Of a stretch of DNA of 64,000 nt, positions 35,242 through 43,644 are shown piece by piece. The notes beneath the pieces were generated by a model. It saw only the letters and a program-made list of their open reading frames with translations. It had not been told where the DNA came from and did not search any database. Every line of letters starts with the position of its first letter. Position 1 is the stretch's first letter. This DNA is from Glycomyces harbinensis (GTDB lineage: Bacteria; Actinomycetota; Actinomycetes; Mycobacteriales; Micromonosporaceae), in contig NZ_FNAD01000001.1 in the NCBI RefSeq assembly GCF_900101745.1, positions 186,001-250,000 on the forward strand, written 5' to 3'. Both the position numbers and the translations under genes were made by a program.

Positions 35242-36420
35242 GTGGACGACGCGAACGGCCTGCCCCCGCGGATCGGGATCGACCGCCCCGGCTCCTTCAG
35301 CCGATCGGTCTTCCATGAGCGCCACCCGGTCCTCATCGCGAACCTCCTCGAGGACTTCCCCTACCCGCCCCGCATCCGCGCCGAACTCGAGGAACTGCTC
35401 GCCGAATCCCTCGACGGCACCGTGCCCGCCGAGCCGCCGCCCGGCCCGGACACCGCCGCCTGGGCGGCCCAGCTCGCGCCGTACGCGGGCAAGCCTTGGA
35501 ACGACCTGCCGTTCCTGTGGGCCGAGGCCTACTTCTACCGCCGCCTCCTCGACGCCGTCCAGTACTTCGACCTGTCCAGTCCCTGGCGCGGCGTCGACCC
35601 CTTCGCCCCGCAGAAGGGCCGCCAGCACGACGGCCCCGAGATGCTGCGCGACCTCGACGCCTACGCCGCGCTGGCCGAGACCGACCCCGCCGAGCGACGC
35701 CGATCGCTCCTGCACGCCGCGCTCTGGGGCAACCAGGCCGACCTGGGCTTCCGCACCAACAATCTCCAAGCGGGCCAAGGCGAGAGCGCCGGAGACGTCG
35801 TGGTCGACGACAGCGACGCCGTCGCCGAACTCCTCGACGCGCCCGGACACGCGCCCGTGATCGTGGTGGCCGACAACGCCGGACGCGAGATCACCGCCGA
35901 TCTCGCCCTCATCGACAGCCTCCTGGAGACCGGGACGACCGCGGTCGAACTGCACCTCAAGGCCGACCCGTTCTTCGTCTCGGACGCGACCGGCCAGGAC
36001 GTGCTCGCGACCCTCGACGCGCTCGACTCCATCCCCAACGAGCCCGCCGGCACGCTCGCGACCCGCCTGCGGGAGGCGATCGGCACCGGACGCCTCGAAC
36101 TGCGCACCCACGGCTTCTACACGCTTCCTTCGACGTACCGCGAACTCCCGGCCGACCTCGCGACCGAATTCGCTGCGGCCAAACTCGTGATCCTCAAGGG
36201 CGACCTGAACTACCGGCGCCTCACCGGCGACCGCGAATGGGACCCCGCCACGCCCTTCGACACCGTCGCGTCCTATTTCCCCGGCCCGGTGGCCGCGCTG
36301 CGCACCGCCAAGTCCGACCTCGCCGTCGGCATCGACCCGGCCCGCCTCGCCGAACTCGACCAGGACACTCCGGACTGGCGCACCAGCGGCACGCACGCGA
36401 TGATCCAGGTGCGCCGTTGA
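35242..36420 (+). CDS. DUF89 / ARMT1-like metal-dependent phosphatase
   Basis: 392 residues. Family motifs in order: PWNDLPFLWAEAYFYRRLLD, LHAALWGNQADLGF, the metal/active-site strand VIVVADNAGREITADLALID, FVSDATGQDV and the C-terminal VILKGDLNYRRLTGDREW. Members remove phosphate from damaged or surplus sugar phosphates and phosphometabolites. The GTG at 35242 has CGGAG eight bases upstream; GTGs at 35224 and 35233 are in-frame alternatives. It follows the NUDIX fusion gene by 52 bp in the same direction, suggesting a joint metabolite-repair task. The substrate is unknown. Confidence 0.85.
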   Translation: MDDANGLPPRIGIDRPGSFSRSVFHERHPVLIANLLEDFPYPPRIRAELEELLAESLDGTVPAEPPPGPDTAAWAAQLAPYAGKPWNDLPFLWAEAYFYRRLLDAVQYFDLSSPWRGVDPFAPQKGRQHDGPEMLRDLDAYAALAETDPAERRRSLLHAALWGNQADLGFRTNNLQAGQGESAGDVVVDDSDAVAELLDAPGHAPVIVVADNAGREITADLALIDSLLETGTTAVELHLKADPFFVSDATGQDVLATLDALDSIPNEPAGTLATRLREAIGTGRLELRTHGFYTLPSTYRELPADLATEFAAAKLVILKGDLNYRRLTGDREWDPATPFDTVASYFPGPVAALRTAKSDLAVGIDPARLAELDQDTPDWRTSGTHAMIQVRR

Positions 36421-36493
36421 TCCCAGGATCGGCAAGCGGCATCATTGCATCGTGAGGCCCGATCCGGGCCCGCACGCGAGAAGGAGGCGGCAG

Positions 36494-37420
36494 GTGCCGG
36501 TCGACGAGTACTTCACCGAGATGTTCCGCGGCATGGCGGCCGCCCGCGCCGCGGCACGCCCCGACGAGGACCCCGAGGCCCTGGTCGAGGCCTACCTCCA
36601 GGACTACCGCGCCGACACCGAGCGCTGGGACACCACCGGCGTCGCCGTCGAGGACACGCTGATCGAAGGCCCGCACGGCCCCGTCCCGATCCGCGTCTAC
36701 CGCCCCGAGTCGCCGACCGGCGCCCTCCTGTGGGCCCACGGCGGCGGCTTCCGCCACGGCGACATCGACATGCCCGAGGGCCACATCGTCAGCATCGAAC
36801 TCGCCCGCCGCGCCGCCGTCACCGTCGCCTCGGTCGACTACCGCCTCGCCGACGGGGAGGTCCGCTACCCCGTCCCGATCGACGACGTCCACGCCGCCTG
36901 GACCTGGCTCTGCTCGCAGGACCTGCCCGAAGGCGGCCCGGTCGCCATCGGCGGCGCCAGCGCCGGAGCCGCCCTCGCACTCTCGGCCTCCTTGCGCGCC
37001 AGGGACTCCGGGCCCCGTCTACCCGACGCGCTCCTGCTCGCCTACCCGTTCGCGCACTACCCGAACCCGGCCCTGAGCCCGGCGCTCAGCGTCGAGATGG
37101 CGCCCCTGCCGTTCCGCTTCGAGCCCGAGGGCGTCGAGGAGATGGTCCGCAACTACGTCGGCCGCATCAGCGACGTCCCCGCCGACGCCCTGCCGGGTGC
37201 GGCGCGCCTCGACGGACTGCCCCGCACCCTGATCCTCGCCGCCGAGTACGACGACCTGCGCGCCTCGGCCGAACTCCTCGAACGGCAGCTGCGCGAGGCC
37301 GGCGTCCCGGTCGAGGCGTATCTGGCCCTCGGCATGACGCACGGCCACCTCAACCACTCCCCGAACGTGCCCGAGGTGGGCCGGTCGCTCGACTTCTTCG
37401 CGAAGGGCCTGAACGGCTAA
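36494..37420 (+). CDS. Alpha/beta hydrolase (HSL/esterase family)
   Basis: 308 residues. HGGGF at 82-86, nucleophile Ser157 in IGGASAGAAL, Asp in LAAEYDDLRASAEL and His in GMTHGHLN. GTG 36494 is fixed by AAGGAGG (36481-36487) six bases upstream. A CATCAT -10 about 50 bp upstream would start the transcript at the in-frame GTG 36452, giving a 42-base leader. Its stop overlaps the convergent RidA gene by 4 bp. No signal peptide, so it acts in the cytoplasm; substrate unknown. Confidence 0.89.
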   Translation: MPVDEYFTEMFRGMAAARAAARPDEDPEALVEAYLQDYRADTERWDTTGVAVEDTLIEGPHGPVPIRVYRPESPTGALLWAHGGGFRHGDIDMPEGHIVSIELARRAAVTVASVDYRLADGEVRYPVPIDDVHAAWTWLCSQDLPEGGPVAIGGASAGAALALSASLRARDSGPRLPDALLLAYPFAHYPNPALSPALSVEMAPLPFRFEPEGVEEMVRNYVGRISDVPADALPGAARLDGLPRTLILAAEYDDLRASAELLERQLREAGVPVEAYLALGMTHGHLNHSPNVPEVGRSLDFFAKGLNG

Positions 37421-37839
37421 GCGCTCACGTGGGCGGTCGCGCGGATCTCGACGCGCATCCCCGGAGCCCCGAGCGCGGCGACGCCGATCTGCGTCCAGAT
37501 CGGCGCGCGGTCGCCCATGCGTTTGCGGTACTGCTCGGACATGACCCGGGTCGGCTCGGCGCCGATCTCGTCCGGGGCGTCGGGCACGTGGAAGGAGTCC
37601 ACGGCCACGACGTCCCGCCAGGTGGCGCCCACGGTGGCGAGCGCCCGCTCCACGTTGTCGAAGGCCTTGACGATCTCGTCCTCCAGTGAGGCGGGGAAGT
37701 TCGGGAAGTCCTCGTCGGACCAGCCGCCCTGCCCCGAGATCTCGACGCGGTCGCCGATGCGGACGGCCTGGTGGTAGTGCAGCCGCTCTTTCAACATCTC
37801 GCCGTACCCGGGGGTGACGGCGAACTGGGGGTCGCTCAT
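37417..37839 (-). CDS. RidA family protein (Rid/YjgF/UK114)
   Basis: 140 residues. Typical RidA-fold order: VRIGDRVEISGQGGWS, a central FDNVERALATVGATWRDVVAV, and a C-terminal APIWTQIGVAALGAPGMRVE with EIRATA. True RidA enzymes keep an Arg in the R-x-C/A-x-P region; here the motif is IGVAALGAPGMRVEIRA, so the Arg may be present but the family branch is not certain. Rid proteins hydrolyse reactive enamines/imines. It is divergent from a MarR regulator with two inverted operator copies between them, which is good evidence for MarR control. Confidence 0.87.
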   Translation of the reverse strand: MSDPQFAVTPGYGEMLKERLHYHQAVRIGDRVEISGQGGWSDEDFPNFPASLEDEIVKAFDNVERALATVGATWRDVVAVDSFHVPDAPDEIGAEPTRVMSEQYRKRMGDRAPIWTQIGVAALGAPGMRVEIRATAHVSA

Positions 37840-37856
37840 GGCATTCCTTCCGATTG

Positions 37857-37904
37857 ACTTCATGCTTGAAGTAAACGTAGCACGTTTAACTTCAAGCATG
37901 AAGT
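37857..37904. promoter_or_regulatory. Two MarR operator copies in inverted orientation
   Basis: ACTTCATGCTTGAAGT (37857-37872) and its exact reverse complement ACTTCAAGCATGAAGT (37889-37904). Each copy is itself 14/16 palindromic. Centres are 32 bp apart, about three helical turns, so two dimers could bind on one face. A near-symmetric AAACGT/ACGTTTA fills the middle. Confidence 0.75.
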
Positions 37905-37929
37905 CATGCCGGTTGGGTACAGTGTCGCC

Positions 37930-38427
37930 ATGACTGCCCGCCCGACCCCGGACACCGTCGGGGACCCGCCCGACGACCTGTGGCTGAACGCCGAAGAGAA
38001 GGAGGCGTGGACGGGACTGGTCTCCCTCGTCCTGCTCCTGCCCGGGCAGCTCGACGCGCCGCTCCAGCAGCACTCGGGCCTGAGCCTCTTCGAGTACCTG
38101 ACCCTCAGCCACATCTCCGAGGCCCCGGACCGGCGCCTGCGCATGAGCGAACTGGCCTTCCTCGCCAACGGCTCCCTCTCGCGCCTGTCCAACGTCGTCA
38201 AGCGCTTCGAGCAGCGCGGCTGGGTCGAGCGCTCGCCCGACCCCGAGGACGGCCGGTACACCGTCGCGGCCCTCACCGACGCCGGCTACGACGTGGTCGT
38301 GGACGCCGCCCCCGTGCACGTCAGGGCCGTCAGGCAGCTCGTACTGGACCCGCTGACCGCCGAGGACCAGGAGGCGCTGGCCCGGATCGCCGCGAAACTC
38401 CGCGTCCGCCCCGCCGACCTCGCCTGA
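37930..38427 (+). CDS. MarR family transcriptional regulator
   Basis: 165 residues. Winged helix in the middle: LRMSELAFLANGSLSRLSNV, VKRFEQRGWVERSPDPEDGR and YTVAALTDAGYDVV, the MarR wing. The ATG at 37930 lies six bases after TACAGT with no Shine-Dalgarno, indicating a leaderless mRNA; an in-frame start at 37906 is less likely. It is divergent from the RidA gene and probably represses both through the twin sites between them. Ligand unknown. Confidence 0.92.
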   Translation: MTARPTPDTVGDPPDDLWLNAEEKEAWTGLVSLVLLLPGQLDAPLQQHSGLSLFEYLTLSHISEAPDRRLRMSELAFLANGSLSRLSNVVKRFEQRGWVERSPDPEDGRYTVAALTDAGYDVVVDAAPVHVRAVRQLVLDPLTAEDQEALARIAAKLRVRPADLA

Positions 38428-38555
38428 CGCGGCGGTCCCGCCGGTGTCCTGCCGGTGTTCCGCCTTGCGCCCCGGGCCGCCTGCGCGCAGAATCATAGGT
38501 GCACGGGGCGGCTTTCGGTCATTTCCGCGAGTCCCGTCTCGATTTCTGGAGCCGA

Positions 38556-38611
38556 GGCCCTCGGCCGTCGGACGTTCGCAGCTCCCACTCGGACAACGAC
38601 GGCCGGGGGCC
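38556..38611 (+). repeat. Long imperfect inverted repeat in the 322-bp gap before the kinase gene
   Basis: Arms 38556-38570 and 38597-38611 are 15 bp with one mismatch (GGCC.TCGGCCGTCG type, ending CGACGGCC..GGGCC), with a 26-base loop and CTTATCGTT after it. It may end the MarR transcript or lie in the kinase leader. I see no gene or clear promoter in 38428-38749. Confidence 0.45.
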
Positions 38612-38749
38612 TTATCGTTGCCCGGCGGTCGGAAGCGACCTTGGACTGATGACCGTTCAGTGATGGATTCGTGGCGACCGAGGTGAGATTCGAGCGGGTG
38701 GCCCGGATTCGCGCGCCTCCGGTTTTCTCGAGATCGAAGGAACGGATCA

Positions 38750-40330
38750 ATGCTGACACTGACCGAAGACGACCCGCGCGCCGTCGGAGGGCACCGCCTG
38801 CTGGCCCGGCTCGGGCAGGCCGGTACGGGGCAGGTGTATCTCGCGGTCGACCCGGAGGGCCGGCCGATCGCCGTCAAGCGCCTCCCGCGCGACCTCGCGG
38901 CCGACCCCGCAAGCCGACAGCGGTTCGCGCTGGAGACGGCAGCGGCCCGGAGCGTCGTCGGCCCCCGCACCGTCCGAGTCGTGGACGCCGACATCGCCGC
39001 CGCCGAGCCGTGGTCGGCGACGGCGTTCGTACCGGGCCCGACACTGCTGCACGCGATCGAGGCGGCCGGGCCGCTCCCCGAGGACTTCGTGCGACGCATC
39101 GGTGCCGAACTCGCCTCCGCGCTCGGCGACGTCCACGCGGCCGAACTCGTCCACGGGGACGTTCAGCCCTCGAACGTGCTCCTGTCACCGGCCGGGGCCG
39201 TGCTGACGGGCACCGCCCGCACGCCGGACCTCTCCGCGACCGAGGCGTTCACGCGGGCCGGAGTCGGGCCGGCCTCGCCCGGATACATGTCGCCCGAGGA
39301 GGCCGAGTCCAGGGGGCTCACCGGGAGCTCAGACGTCTTCAGCCTCGGCTGCCTCCTGGCCGCGGCCGCCTCGGGTCGGCCGCCGTTCGCGGGCGCATCG
39401 ATCCCGCAGCAGCTCTATGCGGTCGTGCACGGCGAACCGGACCTCGCCGCGGTTCCGGAGTCCCTGCGCGCACCGATCGCGGCCTGCCTCGCCAAACTCC
39501 CCGAGGACCGGCCCACCCCGGACGGCCTGCGCGCAATCCTGGAGCAGGGCGGTGCGGCGGACGCCGAGGTGCCGCCGATCGCGGCGACCTACGCGGCCAA
39601 GCAGGAGGCGGCGATCAACGCGCTCCAAGCCGCCGCGCTCGACCGTCCGGAGACGGCCGATCCCGCCCCCGCCTTTCGACCACAGGCGCCCGCCACCCGA
39701 CGTCGGCGGACTCCCGCACTGATCGCCGCGGCCGCGATCAGCGCGCTCATCGCGGTGGTCGTGCTCAGCATCGTCTTCAGGCCCGGTACGGGCGAGCCCG
39801 AAGGCGTCATGGCCGCCGAGGACGCCGGATCGGCGCCGAGCGCGGCTCTCGAGGAGCCGACCGCGGAACCGGTGGTCCCGGCCGAGATCTGCCCGCTGGT
39901 CGATACCGACGCACTGCTGGCGATGAGCCCGCCGGGTACCACCGTCGGGTCGGTCGACGAACGCGACAACCCCGATTACGGGATCGAGACCTGCACGATC
40001 CACTTCTCCGTGGACGGCGAACTCAACTGGCTGGACATCTGGATCCAGCACCGCGGCGTCAACGACGACATTCAAGTGGCCTTGTGCGAACTCGGTGAAT
40101 GCGGCTACTCCGGGCTGCAGCGACCCTTCGGGGAGTCCACGGAGCGCCCCTGGACCGAGGGCGCCTTGGCCGAAAGGGCCAACGGCGACTTGGTGATGGC
40201 CTGGTTCACCGACCACGTGGGCGTCACGGTGGGACCCTTCAACGCGATCGACGCCAGTTCGGAAGCCGAACGCGACTTCCTCTTCGACCTGGGCGTCGCC
40301 ATCTACGACATCCTCTACGAGCAGGGCTGA
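38750..40330 (+). CDS. Membrane-anchored Ser/Thr protein kinase homologue, predicted pseudokinase
   Basis: 526 residues. About 14-265 is an actinobacterial Pkn-type kinase fold: P-loop LGQAGTGQVYLA (21-32), Lys43 (IAVK) and helix-C Glu62. The catalytic loop reads HGDVQPSNVLL (135-145) instead of HRDLKPSN, so Asp137 and Asn142 are kept but Arg and Lys are lost. The DFG motif is replaced by TGT (153-155), removing the Mg-binding Asp. SPE of the APE motif remains. One membrane helix (about 310-332) leads to an outer domain with paired Cys (EICPLVDTDALL, ETCTIHF), like DUF3558-type sensors. AAGGAA eight bases before the ATG fixes the start. It may bind ATP or partners without phosphotransfer. Confidence 0.85.
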   Translation: MLTLTEDDPRAVGGHRLLARLGQAGTGQVYLAVDPEGRPIAVKRLPRDLAADPASRQRFALETAAARSVVGPRTVRVVDADIAAAEPWSATAFVPGPTLLHAIEAAGPLPEDFVRRIGAELASALGDVHAAELVHGDVQPSNVLLSPAGAVLTGTARTPDLSATEAFTRAGVGPASPGYMSPEEAESRGLTGSSDVFSLGCLLAAAASGRPPFAGASIPQQLYAVVHGEPDLAAVPESLRAPIAACLAKLPEDRPTPDGLRAILEQGGAADAEVPPIAATYAAKQEAAINALQAAALDRPETADPAPAFRPQAPATRRRRTPALIAAAAISALIAVVVLSIVFRPGTGEPEGVMAAEDAGSAPSAALEEPTAEPVVPAEICPLVDTDALLAMSPPGTTVGSVDERDNPDYGIETCTIHFSVDGELNWLDIWIQHRGVNDDIQVALCELGECGYSGLQRPFGESTERPWTEGALAERANGDLVMAWFTDHVGVTVGPFNAIDASSEAERDFLFDLGVAIYDILYEQG

Positions 40331-40353
40331 CCCGGCGACGCAAGGACTGCTCG

Positions 40354-40397
40354 CGAGAATCCCGGGCGGTCGCCGTCCGGCCCGCCCGGGATTCTCG
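40354..40397. terminator. Bidirectional 16-bp hairpin between kinase and caspase-like genes
   Basis: CGAGAATCCCGGGCGG and CCGCCCGGGATTCTCG are exact complements around a 12-base loop, in the 83-bp convergent gap. Confidence 0.75.
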
Positions 40398-40413
40398 AAC
40401 GACCCTTCGGCGG

Positions 40414-42225
40414 TCAGTCCGTCCAGAGCGCGAGCCGGCCCCTCGCGATGAGGAGCGTTCCGTTGTCGACGAACCTCAAGAAGCGCGCGTAGGTGTTCTG
40501 CACGTTGAAGGAGGCGATCCGCTCGTACGCGGCGGTGTCCCACAGCGTCACGGCCCCACTGGCGTCGCTGGCGGCGAGGACGGAGCCGTCAGGGCTGAAC
40601 GCCAACGACCAGACCTCGTCCGTGGGCTCGTTGAAGGCGTTGAGCTCGTTCAACTCGAAGGAGTCCAATCCGGTGCAGTCATACAGCATCACGACGCCGT
40701 CGCCGGTGTCGGTCACGGCCCCCGCGGCGAGCGTGCTCCCGTCGGCGCTGAAAGCGATGCACCGCAGCTCGCCGGAAACGTAGGTGCCCGCGACCGGTTC
40801 GAACGTGTCGGCGTTCGCGATCCCGATGAAGTCGCCGAAGGCCGCGCCCGCGGCGATGAACGCTCCGTCGGGGGTGTACGCGAGGTGCTCCATCGAGATC
40901 GCGGGACGCTCCTCCGATACCCAGATCCGACTGTCGAAGTCCGCGATCAACTCCAGTGTCGCGGCGTCCCAGATCCGCACCAGCCCTTCACCGTGGCCGC
41001 CGGTCGCGAACGCGGACCCGTCCGGACGGAAGGCGGCCCCTGCCACAGCGCCTTCCACGGCCCACTCGCCGGTCTTCGTGCCGTTGCCGGTGTCCCAGAC
41101 CTCGATGAAGCCCTCATGGGTGTACTCACCACCGGTGCCGACCACGAGCAGCCCGCCGTCCGGGCTCAGCGCCAGCTCTGCGCCATAGGACGTCGGGAAC
41201 GTCGCGATCTCCTTCCACGTCCCGAACTCCCGCAGCACGGTCTCGTTGCCCTGGCTCACGTCGACCAGCAGGGACCGGGTGTGGGCCAGCAGCTTCCCGT
41301 CATGGCTGACCGTCACGGCGAGCGCCGCCTCCGGTTCGATGACCTCCTCCAACGTCCACTTCCCGTCCGATCCGCCTCGGCGGGTCAACGCGTACGCACC
41401 GCCACCTGCGACCGCCGCGGCGCCGGCGGCGATGCCGCCGTAGAGAAGGCCGCGGCGCCGCACCGGCGCCGCGAGCGGACCCGGCCCGGCCTCTGCTCCA
41501 GCCACCGGCTGGAGCGGCCGCACGGCGTGCGGGCCGAGCAGGTCGACCGGCGCGGCGACGAAGACCGTGCGCCCCAGGGTGTCGACCGCGAGCTCGGCGC
41601 CGGTCTCGGCAGCGAGGTGGTCGTAGAGTTCACGGGCCGAGACGTAGCCGTCGCGGTCGCCGTCCGCGGCCCGGGTCCGGAGGCCCCGCACGATCGCCTC
41701 CGTGAGGACGGTGCGGGGGACCGGCGGCGATGCTCCAGTGCCGCCGACGTTCTCGGTGGGGACCGGTGCAGTGATGACGAACCGCCCGGGTCCGTCCAGC
41801 GCCGCCGAGAGGTCGACGCCGCCGCCTTCCCACAGGCAGTCGAGCGTGAGCACGATCCGCCGCGAAGGGCACCTGGTCATCCACTCGTCCAGCAGGTCGA
41901 CGGCGATCGCGGTGGAACCCGGGTACCGGGACTGCGTGTCCCCCATGGCGAAGTGCCATCGGCCGCGCTCGTCGGACACGGCGCGACAAGCGAGATGGAG
42001 CCAGACCAGATCGTCCGGACCGGACTCGACGAAGAACGGCTCCAGAGCCCGAGCGGCCGCGCCGCGGGAGACATCGTTGAGGAACCCGGTCGTGAAGCCG
42101 CACCTGGACCGCGGGTCGCAGAGGACCCCGGCGAGCGCCTCGCCGTCAACGGTCGCGGAGGGAACCTCCCCCAGCCCCGGGTCGGTGTACTGCCGGTTCG
42201 CGATGACCAACGCTCGACTTGCCAT
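40414..42225 (-). CDS. Caspase-like (C14) / membrane helix / WD40 propeller protein, predicted inactive protease
   Basis: 603 residues. About 1-215 follows the actinobacterial caspase pattern (RALVIANRQYTDPGLGEVPS, ALEPFFVESGPDDLVWLHLA). Where active relatives have YFSGHG, this protein has HLACRA, so the catalytic His is Arg81. Where they have LDCCxSG it has LDCLWEG, so the catalytic Cys is Leu131 (Cys130 beside it remains). One helix at about 258-280 is followed by about seven WD40-like blades (300-603; LALSPDGGLLVVGT, FSPDGSVLAASDASGAVTLW). The propeller probably lies outside the cell. ATG 42225 has GGAG ten bases upstream. Related caspase/WD40 proteins belong to predicted effector-signalling systems; this one looks like a scaffold or sensor. 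Confidence 0.82.
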   Translation of the reverse strand: MASRALVIANRQYTDPGLGEVPSATVDGEALAGVLCDPRSRCGFTTGFLNDVSRGAAARALEPFFVESGPDDLVWLHLACRAVSDERGRWHFAMGDTQSRYPGSTAIAVDLLDEWMTRCPSRRIVLTLDCLWEGGGVDLSAALDGPGRFVITAPVPTENVGGTGASPPVPRTVLTEAIVRGLRTRAADGDRDGYVSARELYDHLAAETGAELAVDTLGRTVFVAAPVDLLGPHAVRPLQPVAGAEAGPGPLAAPVRRRGLLYGGIAAGAAAVAGGGAYALTRRGGSDGKWTLEEVIEPEAALAVTVSHDGKLLAHTRSLLVDVSQGNETVLREFGTWKEIATFPTSYGAELALSPDGGLLVVGTGGEYTHEGFIEVWDTGNGTKTGEWAVEGAVAGAAFRPDGSAFATGGHGEGLVRIWDAATLELIADFDSRIWVSEERPAISMEHLAYTPDGAFIAAGAAFGDFIGIANADTFEPVAGTYVSGELRCIAFSADGSTLAAGAVTDTGDGVVMLYDCTGLDSFELNELNAFNEPTDEVWSLAFSPDGSVLAASDASGAVTLWDTAAYERIASFNVQNTYARFLRFVDNGTLLIARGRLALWTD

Positions 42226-42384
42226 GCTGCCAACTCCAGTTCGCTCGGACGGACCGGCTCATCCTCGGCAGAGGAGTCCCCGATCGGTCACGAAACGGTC
42301 ATGGGGGACGAGCATTGCGAACTCGGCAGCGGTGGGACGGCCGGAACCCTTGAGCAGGGCGGCGAACGGCCTCGGGTCCGTCGC

Positions 42385-43644
42385 TCAGCGCCCGCCTGCG
42401 GCGTGGTGGCGGAAGCGGTCGGCCACCGCGGTCTCGACCCGGGCGAGGTCGCCGCCCCGCTCCTGGAGCTCCCACAGCCCCATCGTCAGCCGGTGCGCCT
42501 CGCGCTCGCGCTCCGAGTGCCGGTAGGTCCACTCGTACATGTCGAACAGCGGCCACCACGTGTACCCGACCACGTCCACACCGGACTCGCGCAGGTCCCG
42601 CACCGCCGCTACGGACTCGTCGAGCCAGTCGATGCGCGCCTTCACCGAGTCGGTGACGCACGTTTCGGTCAGCATCACCGGCGCCCCGTAGCGCTCCGCC
42701 GCCCCGCGCAGCAGCTCGACCAGCCCGGCGGTGCCGTCGTCGCGCGCCGGGCGCGGATCGGGGAACCCGCCGGAGTGGAACACCCCGGCCTCGAACACCT
42801 CGGTCGAGTGCAGCGGGTAGTAATTGACCCCGACCACGTCCGGGTGCACCGGGCCGGCCGCGAACCACGCCAGGTCCTCATCGGACCACCCGTGTGCGGT
42901 CAGGAACGGCGCCAGCGGATGCGATCCGCCGACGCGGCCGGTCACCAGGTCCTCCACGAGGTGGACCTGCTCCTTCAGTCGCGCCGCGTGCTCGCGGTGC
43001 TCGGGCGCCTCGACGTCGCCCACGTACCGCATCCCCGCGTCCACGTGCACGAAGACCGCCTTGTCGCCCAGGACGTCGCGCATGGCGCGCTGCGCCAGCA
43101 CGAACCCGCGCCCGAGCTGCTTCACGATGGCGCTCAGGCCCTCCGGGCCCGACAGGTACGGCGGCCAGTACGCGTACTCGCCGGAGAACTGCGCGTGGAT
43201 CATCGGCTCGTTCACCGGCGTGTAGTCGCCGAACCCCAAGTGGGCGTAGCGCTCGGCGACCCGCGCCGAGTACGCCGCGACCCGCTCGGGGTAGTCCGGG
43301 TTGGCGAACTGGCCCTCCAGCCACAACGGCGTCCCGTAGTGCATGAGGTCCACCACCGGCCGCAGGCCCAGCTCCGCGAAGCGGTCCATGACGCGGTCGA
43401 GCCAGCCCCAGTCCCAGCGTCCGGGCTCGGGCTGGATCCGGTACCAGGGCACGCCCCACCGCACCAGCTCGGCGCCCGCGTCGCTCGCCAGGCCGAGGTC
43501 GGCGTGCCACTTCGCGTAGTGCTCGGTGAGCTCGTACTCGTCGATCGGCCGCTGCCCGGGGCCGGCCTGGGGTACGAAGGTGTCCTCGACACCGACGGCG
43601 AAGTGCAGCGATCCGTCGCGGTGCCATTGCGGGGGAGCGGTCAT
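42385..43644 (-). CDS. GH1 family glycosidase (beta-glucosidase-like)
   Basis: 419 residues, cytoplasmic. TPVNEP gives acid/base Glu146 and MLTETC gives nucleophile Glu327; the barrel opens with HFAVGVEDTFVPQ. Shorter and more diverged than classical Bgl enzymes of about 450 residues. ATG 43644 overlaps the permease stop (ATGA), so it ends the ABC operon. It should hydrolyse the imported beta-linked disaccharide. A trailing gap to the caspase-like gene (42226-42384) holds nothing I recognise. Confidence 0.87.
   Translation of the reverse strand: MTAPPQWHRDGSLHFAVGVEDTFVPQAGPGQRPIDEYELTEHYAKWHADLGLASDAGAELVRWGVPWYRIQPEPGRWDWGWLDRVMDRFAELGLRPVVDLMHYGTPLWLEGQFANPDYPERVAAYSARVAERYAHLGFGDYTPVNEPMIHAQFSGEYAYWPPYLSGPEGLSAIVKQLGRGFVLAQRAMRDVLGDKAVFVHVDAGMRYVGDVEAPEHREHAARLKEQVHLVEDLVTGRVGGSHPLAPFLTAHGWSDEDLAWFAAGPVHPDVVGVNYYPLHSTEVFEAGVFHSGGFPDPRPARDDGTAGLVELLRGAAERYGAPVMLTETCVTDSVKARIDWLDESVAAVRDLRESGVDVVGYTWWPLFDMYEWTYRHSEREREAHRLTMGLWELQERGGDLARVETAVADRFRHHAAGGR

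Noticed and set aside
36445-37689. Arg/Pro-rich open frame overlapping the second esterase
   Set aside because: Out of frame with the hydrolase that has HGGGF and GASAG motifs and a perfect ribosome binding site.
40354-40397. Long inverted repeat considered as an insertion-sequence end
   Set aside because: It sits exactly between two convergent stops with no transposase; a bidirectional terminator explains it.
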